Positions 58,523-64,000 of a stretch of 64,000 bases of DNA are shown here, in pieces (positions within the stretch are counted from its first letter, which is position 1; each line of letters opens with the position of its first letter). A program made the translations under genes and the position numbers. The notes below the pieces were generated by a model, which searched no databases, had not been told where the DNA came from, and saw only the letters and a program-made list of their open reading frames with translations. Source of the DNA: an uncultured Alphaproteobacteria bacterium (lineage in GTDB: Bacteria > Pseudomonadota > Alphaproteobacteria > Sphingomonadales > Sphingomonadaceae); assembly GCA_903934325.1 (NCBI GenBank), contig CAIZNH010000001.1, positions 1-64,000 of the forward strand, read 5' to 3'.

Positions 58523-59789
58523 AGGTGACGAGCCCGATCCACGCCCCCGTCATCGCGCTGGCGAGGTTGCCGCTGATCCAGCTCTTCATCCCCAGCCCCG
58601 CCGCCTCGGCGCGGCGTTCGGGGCAGAGCGTGCCGATGGTCGAGACCAGCAGGCCCACGCTGGCAAGGTTGGCGACGCCGCACAGGGCATAGGTTACGAT
58701 CAGCTGGCTGCGCAGGCCGAGCGTTCCGGCGGGGAGCGCGGCGAGTTCGAGATAGGCGACATATTCGTTGAGCACCGCCTTGGTGCCCATCAATCCGCCC
58801 GCAGCCTGCGCCTCGCTCCACGGCACGCCGAGCAGCCACATGAACGGCGCCAGCACCCAGCCAAGCAGGCGCTTGAGGCTGAGCGGATCGCCATCGACGA
58901 AGGGCAACGCCGCCAGCATCCCGTCGACCAGCGCCACCAGCGCAAAGACGGTGATGATTACCGCGATCACCGCAAGGAACAGCTGCATCCCGTCCATCGT
59001 GCCCTTGACGATGGCATCGATGCTGCTCTCGTATTTCAGGCCGGGATCCTCCTTGTCCACCTCGGTCGCGGTGTCGCCCTCCTGCGGCGGCACCATCAGC
59101 CGCGCGATCAGCAGCGCGGCGGGGAGCGAGATCAGCGAGGCGGAGATCATGTGGCCGGTCGCGTCCGGCACCACGGCTTTGAGGGTGGTGGCATAGAGGA
59201 TCAGGATCGCGCCCGAGATGGTCGCCATCGTCAGGGTCATGATCTGGAACAGTTCCGAGCGGCTGACGCGGGCGAAATAGGCGCGGGTGACAAGCGGCGC
59301 CTCGACCACGCCGAGGAACACGCTCGCCCCGCCGGACAGGCCGACCACGCCGGAGACGCCAAGCGAGCGCCGCAGCAGGAAGGAGAGGCCGTTCACCATC
59401 CAGCGCAGCACGCCCCAGTGCCACAGCAGCGCGGCCAAGGCCGAGAAGACAATCACCAGCGGCAGGATCTGGAAGGCGATCACCAGCGGCGTCTGCGCGC
59501 CTTCCTTCAGCACGAAAGGCAGCTCCGCCCCGCCCACATAGCCGAACATGTAGGACGAGCCCTTGAGCGTCGCTGCCTCGACCGCGCTCACCGCATTGTT
59601 GACGAGGCCGACCGCCGCCCACACGGCTGGCACCCGCACGATCAGCAGCGCCAGCAGCCCCTGCATCACCAGCGCGCCTGCGATCCAGCGCCAGCCGGGA
59701 TGGCCGCGGCGGTTCTCGCTCACGGCCCAGGCCAGCCCCATCAGCACCGCGATCCCGATGAACCCGCGCAGCTGGTCGAACAGCTCCAT
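58515..59789 (-). CDS. Concentrative nucleoside transporter (NupC/CNT family)
   Basis: 424-residue Na+ or H+ coupled nucleoside uptake protein with about ten helices. CNT signatures include GLSGGASVFLGVVEAPLVTRAYF, and GTKAVLNEYVAYLEL, with GVANLASVG near the C-terminus. The start at 59789 (MELFDQLRGF) is preferred to an in-frame upstream ATG. It lies between a phosphatidyltransferase and a TVP38-oxidoreductase gene on the same strand. Confidence 0.92.
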   Translation of the reverse strand: MELFDQLRGFIGIAVLMGLAWAVSENRRGHPGWRWIAGALVMQGLLALLIVRVPAVWAAVGLVNNAVSAVEAATLKGSSYMFGYVGGAELPFVLKEGAQTPLVIAFQILPLVIVFSALAALLWHWGVLRWMVNGLSFLLRRSLGVSGVVGLSGGASVFLGVVEAPLVTRAYFARVSRSELFQIMTLTMATISGAILILYATTLKAVVPDATGHMISASLISLPAALLIARLMVPPQEGDTATEVDKEDPGLKYESSIDAIVKGTMDGMQLFLAVIAVIITVFALVALVDGMLAALPFVDGDPLSLKRLLGWVLAPFMWLLGVPWSEAQAAGGLMGTKAVLNEYVAYLELAALPAGTLGLRSQLIVTYALCGVANLASVGLLVSTIGTLCPERRAEAAGLGMKSWISGNLASAMTGAWIGLVTYA

Positions 59790-59794
59790 GCCGC

Positions 59795-61936
59795 TCACCC
59801 GCGCCGCCATGCGTGATAGCGCTCGACCCATTTGAGCAACCCTTCGGGCTTGTGCGCCTTCTTCCAGTTGCCGGCGGCGAATTTGTTGGCCTCAACCATG
59901 GTCGGATAGGCGTGGATCGTGCCGAGGATCTTGTTGAGCCCGATGCCGTGCTTCATCGCCAGCACATATTCGGCCAGCAGTTCGCCCGCCTGGCTCCCTA
60001 CGATGGTGGCGCCCAGCACCGTGTCCTTGCCGCCAGCCGGGGTGAGCACCTTGACGAAGCCCCGCGTCTCGCTCTCGGCAATCGCGCGGTCGAGATCGTC
60101 CAATTCATAGCGCGTCACCTCAACCGCTATGCCCTGCTCTGCCGCCTCGCGTTCATTGAGGCCGACGCGGGCGAACTCGGGATCGAGGAAGGTGACGGCC
60201 GGGATCACCCGGTAATCGGCCTTGAACTTGCGGAAGGTCCCGAACAGCGCGTTGACGCTGGCGTACCACGCCTGATGGCTGGCGGTGTGGGTGAACTGGT
60301 AGGGCCCGGCGACGTCTCCGCAGGCGAAGATGTTGGGGAAGCGGGTGGCGAGGAATTCGTCGGTGACGACGGTGTTCGCGGTGTCGACCCCGATATCCTC
60401 CAGCCCGAAACCGGTGAGCCGCGCGCGGCGGCCGACTGCGACGATCAGGGCATCGAAGGGCACCTGCACCTCGGCCCCGTCATGCGCGGCGATCAACGTG
60501 CGCCCCTCGATCCGCACGGCCCGATGGCCGGTGAGTACCCGCACCCCGTCAGCCTCCAGCACCACCTTGGCGAGCGCGGAAACGTCCTCATCCTCGCGGC
60601 CCAGCAGCGCGTCCGCCATCTCGACCTGCGTCACCTTCGAGCCCAGCCGCGCCAGCGCCTGCGACAGCTCGCAGCCGATCGGCCCGCCGCCCAGCACCGC
60701 GACGCGCGCAGGCGCTGTGTCCATCGCCGTAAAGGCCTCCCACATGGTCTCGCTGGTGAGGTAGCCGCTGGCTTCGATCCCGGGGATCGGCGGCACCACA
60801 GGCTCGGCCCCGCTGGCGATCACGATACTCCGCGTGGTCAGGCGCTGGGTGCCGCCATCATTGCGCGCAATCTCGACCGTCCACGGGTCGATCACCCGCG
60901 CATGGCCCTTGACCACATCGACCCCGAGGCCGGTGTAGCGCTCCACGCTGTCATGCGGCTCGATCGCCTTGATGGCGTCCATCACCCGCGCGATCACCGC
61001 CTTGAACGGCACCTGCGGTTCGGTTGCGACAAGGCCATACTTGTCCGCCTCGCGCATCATGCTCGCCACCTTGGCGCTCTTGATCAGCGCCTTGGACGGC
61101 ACGCAGCCAGTGTTGAGACAGTCGCCGCCCATCTCCTTGGCCTCGACCAGCGTGACCTTGGCCTTCACCGTAGCGGCGATATAGGCCGAGACCAGCCCCG
61201 CCGCGCCCGCACCGATCACCACCATGTTGCGGTCGAACTTGGCGGGCCGCGTGAAGCCCGCATAGACCTTGCGGCGTTGCAATGCGCCGATCACCAGCTT
61301 GGCCAGCCACGGCGCGATGCCGAGCAGCACGAAGCTCCCCAGCACCCCCGGCGAGGCAATGCCCTTGAGGCTGTCGATCCGCGCCAGCTGCGTGCCGGCG
61401 TTCACATAGACGATGGTGCCGAGCAGCATCCCCACCTGACTGACCCAGACATAGGTCCAGGTGCGGATGCGGGTGAGGCCCATCACGAGGTTCACCACGA
61501 AGAAGGGAAAGGCCGGGATCATCCGCAGGGTAAAGAGATAGAACGCCCCGTCGCGCTCCACTCCGGCGTTGATCGCCTTCAGCCGCTCGCCGAAGCGCGC
61601 CTCGATAGAGTCGCGCAGCACATAGCGCGAGGAGAGGAAGGCGAAGGTCGCCCCGATGGTCGAGGCGAAGGAGACCAGCACCGTGCCGCCCACCACGCCG
61701 AACAGCGCGCCTGCCGCCAGCGTCATGATCGCCGCGCCGGGCAAGGAGGCCGCCGTCACCGCGACATAGGCGAGGAAGAACCCGGCGATCACCGCCAGCG
61801 CATTGTCCTGCTGGAAGGCGCGCAGATCGGCGGCGAGCGCCTTGATCCCCTCCAACGTAAGATATTGCCCCAGCCCGAAGGCGAAATAGGCCGCAACCAG
61901 CGCGGCGAGCGCGGCAAGGATGGCAAGCTTCTTCAC
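59795..61936 (-). CDS. TVP38/DedA-like membrane domain fused to a dihydrolipoamide/mercuric-reductase-like oxidoreductase
   Basis: 713 residues in two parts. Residues 1-225 form a TVP38/TMEM64 (SNARE-associated) membrane domain with VTAASLPGAAIMTLAAGALFG and FFVVNLVMGLTRI. Residues 235-710 are a pyridine-nucleotide disulphide oxidoreductase: FAD motif VVIGAGAAGLVSAYIA, redox disulphide GGDCLNTGCVPSK, NAD(P) motif VAVLGGGPIGCE, and a dimerisation domain with the His-Pro-type active site replaced by IHAYPTMVEANKFA. Electrons from NAD(P)H may therefore be delivered at the membrane. Substrate is unknown. It begins 10 nt after the next oxidoreductase gene. Confidence 0.9.
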   Translation of the reverse strand: MKKLAILAALAALVAAYFAFGLGQYLTLEGIKALAADLRAFQQDNALAVIAGFFLAYVAVTAASLPGAAIMTLAAGALFGVVGGTVLVSFASTIGATFAFLSSRYVLRDSIEARFGERLKAINAGVERDGAFYLFTLRMIPAFPFFVVNLVMGLTRIRTWTYVWVSQVGMLLGTIVYVNAGTQLARIDSLKGIASPGVLGSFVLLGIAPWLAKLVIGALQRRKVYAGFTRPAKFDRNMVVIGAGAAGLVSAYIAATVKAKVTLVEAKEMGGDCLNTGCVPSKALIKSAKVASMMREADKYGLVATEPQVPFKAVIARVMDAIKAIEPHDSVERYTGLGVDVVKGHARVIDPWTVEIARNDGGTQRLTTRSIVIASGAEPVVPPIPGIEASGYLTSETMWEAFTAMDTAPARVAVLGGGPIGCELSQALARLGSKVTQVEMADALLGREDEDVSALAKVVLEADGVRVLTGHRAVRIEGRTLIAAHDGAEVQVPFDALIVAVGRRARLTGFGLEDIGVDTANTVVTDEFLATRFPNIFACGDVAGPYQFTHTASHQAWYASVNALFGTFRKFKADYRVIPAVTFLDPEFARVGLNEREAAEQGIAVEVTRYELDDLDRAIAESETRGFVKVLTPAGGKDTVLGATIVGSQAGELLAEYVLAMKHGIGLNKILGTIHAYPTMVEANKFAAGNWKKAHKPEGLLKWVERYHAWRRG

Positions 61937-61946
61937 GTGTGACCCC

Positions 61947-63164
61947 TCATGAACCGGCCAGCGCGGCGTATCCGGCTATCCAGCGCCTGTCGATGGCGTG
62001 CTTCCAGCGCCGCGCCCAGCCGCCTTGTGCCGCGAGAGGGCCATAGCTGGCAATCGCGGAGCCATCGCCGGTGTTGATGAGATAGAGGCTGTGGCGGCGC
62101 GGGTGGTAGGAGGCACGCGGCGGCTCGCCCTGAAGCGCGGCCCGCAGGTTCGCCGCAAGCACCGGCCCGGCCATCACCGCATGGACACCCGAATGCGCCA
62201 GCGAGCGGTCGGTTCGAGCGGCGACATCTCCGGCAGCGAAGACATGGGGGTGGGAAAGCGAGCGCTGCTGCGCGTCCACCGCGACAAAGCCTCGCCCGTC
62301 GAGCGCCAGCCCGCTCGGCCGCAGCCACGGCGGCGGCGCGCTGCCGAGCGCGGCGATGAGGAGATCGGCAGGTTCGAGCGAAACCAGTTCATCCTCCGCC
62401 GTTCGTGTCGAGCGAAGTCGAGACACGGGTTGCGCGCTGGGCCTCTCGACTGCGCTCGAGGCGAACGGAGGTAGGGTTATGTGTGCCACCAGCCGCCCAT
62501 CCTCGATCCGTGCATCCCCGACGATCACCGCAATCCCCTGCCGCGCCAGTGCTGCCGCGACGCGCCGCCGCACGGCTGTGCCGAAACCGGGGAGCAGGCC
62601 GCCTGCGCCGGTCACCAGTGTCACTTCAGGCCGGACGGATGCTCCGGCGAGATGGCGCAGCCCGAAAGCCAGCTCCACGCCCCCGGCCCCGCCGCCTGCC
62701 ACCACGATGCGGGCGGGGGCATCGAGGGCCGCGATCCGCTCCACAAACCCTTCGATCGGGCGAATGTCGAGGATGCGCGGATCATCGCCCAGCACCGCGC
62801 GTGCCCGCCCCACCCCGCCGGTATCGAGCGAGGCGATGTCGAAGGTGATGGTCTCGCCGCTGTCCGTTTGCGCGGCCCGCGCTTCGGGATCGAGCGCGAC
62901 AAGGCGGCCCTGAAGCCACATCACCCCCGCCCGCGCCGCCAGCGCCGCCAGATCGACCAGCCCCTCGTCCTTGTCGTGCTGTCCTGCCAGCCAGCCCGGC
63001 ACCATGCCGGAATAGCGCAGGTGGCGCTGAGGCGTGAGCAGCAGCGTGCGAACGCCCGCTGGAGGACCGCGCCTGATCCAGTCGGCCAGCACCGCAACAT
63101 GAGCATGGCCGCCGCCTGCCAGCAGCAGGGTTTGCTCGGGAAGCGCGGGGCGCGGTGTGGCCAT
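61947..63164 (-). CDS. FAD-dependent oxidoreductase (NDH-2 / SelD-N-terminal-like)
   Basis: 405 residues with two dinucleotide-binding motifs: LLLAGGGHAHVAVL at the N-terminus and IVVAGGGAGGVELAFGLRHL near residue 150, plus HVFAAGDVAAR near residue 310. It resembles NADH dehydrogenase-2-like proteins and the FAD half of SelD fusions. Near residues 233-256 a stretch rich in Ser, Arg and Pro comes from an inserted REP-like element (62399-62468) that keeps the frame open. It is followed 10 nt later by the TVP38 fusion, so the two oxidoreductases are probably one operon. Confidence 0.85.
   Translation of the reverse strand: MATPRPALPEQTLLLAGGGHAHVAVLADWIRRGPPAGVRTLLLTPQRHLRYSGMVPGWLAGQHDKDEGLVDLAALAARAGVMWLQGRLVALDPEARAAQTDSGETITFDIASLDTGGVGRARAVLGDDPRILDIRPIEGFVERIAALDAPARIVVAGGGAGGVELAFGLRHLAGASVRPEVTLVTGAGGLLPGFGTAVRRRVAAALARQGIAVIVGDARIEDGRLVAHITLPPFASSAVERPSAQPVSRLRSTRTAEDELVSLEPADLLIAALGSAPPPWLRPSGLALDGRGFVAVDAQQRSLSHPHVFAAGDVAARTDRSLAHSGVHAVMAGPVLAANLRAALQGEPPRASYHPRRHSLYLINTGDGSAIASYGPLAAQGGWARRWKHAIDRRWIAGYAALAGS
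62399..62468. repeat. REP-like palindromic element inside an oxidoreductase gene
   Basis: The 70-bp element is bounded by CCGTTCG (62399-62405) and its inverse CGAACGG (62462-62468). It holds two imperfect hairpins, GTGTC...GACAC (62405-62426) and GCCTC...GAGGC (62441-62462), each with a TCGA-GCGAAG- or TCGA-CTGCGC-type core. This form is common in sphingomonad genomes as extragenic repeats; here it is intragenic. Confidence 0.8.
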
Positions 63165-63455
63165 ACCCGCATCTCATGCCCAATCGCAGCCGGTTCAGCT
63201 ACCGGCAAGGTTGATGCGCTATCGGCGCCGGACAGACGAAAATGCTTCGCAATAGCTTCCCATAGGTTCGTAGCTTCATGAATTTGCACATAATCCGCCC
63301 GCTGGAACCGCAGGGGGTCTGGGCGATTAAAACGTTGCAGCAATCGGTGTTGCGCGCCATGCACCTTGCCACCTGTTCACCGGGCAGGCCGGCGGCATGG
63401 GCAAAGGCAGGCATGATGGAACGCTCGAACACAGGTTCTGGACGGATGGGCTGCC
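63165..63455. other. Intergenic region upstream of ABC exporter gene
   Basis: This 291-nt divergent gap probably holds promoters for the oxidoreductase pair and the ABC gene. I see no convincing gene, dyad or RNA element. Short ORFs on either strand lack protein-like composition. Confidence 0.4.
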
Positions 63456-64000
63456 GTGGCCGGTGAAGGTGCCTCGCACGGCGCGCAGATTTCGCTGACC
63501 AAGTTCTTCCGGATCTTTGCCGAGATCCTGAAGCCGGAAAGCAGCTTTTACTGGCTGGCGGTAGTCTATGGCGTAGGCATCAGCCTGCTCAGTCTTGCCA
63601 CCCCGATCTCGGTGCAGATGCTGATCAACACCGTCGCCAACACCGCGCTGCCCGCGCTGCTTGTGGTTCTGTCGATCACGCTGTTCGTGCTGCTGCTGTT
63701 CTCCTCGTTGCTCTATGCCTTGCGCGTCCACCTGATGGAACTGTTCGCACGGCGGTTCTACGCCCGCATGGTCAGCGAGATTTCGCTGATCGCGATCTAT
63801 GCTCAGAACCCGTTCTTCACCGACACCTCGCGCGGGGCGCTGTTCAACCGCTATTTCGACGTGCTCTCGATCATGTCGCGGATGCCGATCCTGGTGCTCG
63901 ACGGCTTTTCGATCCTGCTCGGCATCACGGTCGGCTTCGTGCTGGTGTCGCTCTATCACCCGCTGTTCCTGCTCTTCACGCTGGTGATGGTGGCGCTGAT
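63456..64000 (+). CDS. ABC exporter, transmembrane domain (cut by window end)
   Basis: At least 181 residues are visible before the edge. After a polar start the protein shows hydrophobic helices (FYWLAVVYGVGISLLSLATPISVQML, ALLVVLSITLFVLLLFSSLLYAL, ILVLDGFSILLGITVGFVLVSLYHPLFLLF), the layout of an ABC type 1 exporter membrane domain; the ATPase domain would lie beyond the window. ISLLSLATPISVQMLINTVANTAL resembles toxin/protease secretion (HlyB/PrtD-like) exporters. No ATG is in frame nearby, so the GTG at 63456 is the likely start. Confidence 0.7.
   Translation, partial: MAGEGASHGAQISLTKFFRIFAEILKPESSFYWLAVVYGVGISLLSLATPISVQMLINTVANTALPALLVVLSITLFVLLLFSSLLYALRVHLMELFARRFYARMVSEISLIAIYAQNPFFTDTSRGALFNRYFDVLSIMSRMPILVLDGFSILLGITVGFVLVSLYHPLFLLFTLVMVAL

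Noticed and set aside
61927..61940. TTCACGTG core near the TVP38 gene start as a second parS site
   Set aside because: The flanks do not form the 16-bp palindrome; only a short CACGTG-like core is shared.
59813..61942. A 709-codon open frame antisense to the TVP38-oxidoreductase fusion
   Set aside because: Same GC-bias artefact; the sense frame has intact FAD, disulphide and NAD(P) motifs.
63278..63466. 62-codon ORF before the ABC exporter gene
   Set aside because: No ribosome site, no hydrophobic or conserved segment, and it overlaps the likely exporter start in another frame.

Overview
The window is high-GC bacterial DNA carrying a complete photosynthesis gene cluster (about 161-39204) of an aerobic anoxygenic phototroph, followed by a malto-oligosaccharide / TonB receptor / halogenase region (39302-56313) and a tail of household and membrane genes (56405-64000). 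The block order bchIDO, crtCDF, bchCXYZ-pufBALM, tspO-bchP-pucC-bchG-ppsR-ppaA, bchFNBHLM-lhaA-puhABC-acsF-puhE-hemA is the one known from Sphingomonadales, especially Erythrobacteraceae (Erythrobacter/Porphyrobacter type). A REP-like element at 62399-62468 also resembles repeats of that order. Genus-level assignment is an inference.

Photosynthesis cluster. Bacteriochlorophyll a synthesis is present from 5-aminolevulinate (hemA) through Mg insertion (bchD, bchH, bchI), methylation (bchM), the oxygen-dependent cyclase (acsF), both nitrogenase-like reductases (bchLNB and bchXYZ), ring-A modification (bchF, bchC), prenylation and tail reduction (bchG, bchP). The reaction centre and LH1 are encoded by pufBALM and puhA with assembly genes lhaA, pucC, puhB, puhC and puhE. 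There is no pufC, pufQ, pufX or puc (LH2) gene and no crtI, crtB or crtA here, so early carotenoid genes must lie elsewhere. Regulation is by PpsR (repressor) and PpaA/AerR (B12-binding antirepressor type). TGT-N12-ACA-type PpsR boxes lie between crtD and crtF, before bchC, before bchG and between ppaA and bchF. Many genes overlap by ATGA or TGATG, implying translational coupling. Unusual items in the cluster are a PhyH-like dioxygenase beside crtC, crtD and crtC without normal start codons, a frameshifted small membrane gene after tspO, an 11-bp tandem array between ppsR and bchG, and a 27-codon mini-ORF joining lhaA to puhA.

Sugar region. A minus-strand set (transporter, secreted GH13, GH97) diverges from a plus-strand set (secreted GH13, cytoplasmic alpha-glucosidase, LacI regulator, flavin halogenase) across a control region with TTGCAA-type operators. 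Convergent to this lies a TonB-dependent receptor, itself divergent from a DUF6445-like gene and a second halogenase. Together these can import and hydrolyse malto-oligosaccharides; the halogenases' role is unknown. A perfect parS-like palindrome (50702-50727) sits in the convergent gap before the receptor gene.

Tail. A lipoprotein cytochrome c, a DUF1499 membrane protein, a CDP-alcohol phosphatidyltransferase, a nucleoside transporter, a TVP38-oxidoreductase fusion, a second FAD oxidoreductase interrupted by the REP-like element, and an ABC exporter running off the right edge complete the window. I saw no tRNA, rRNA, CRISPR array, transposase or integrase.
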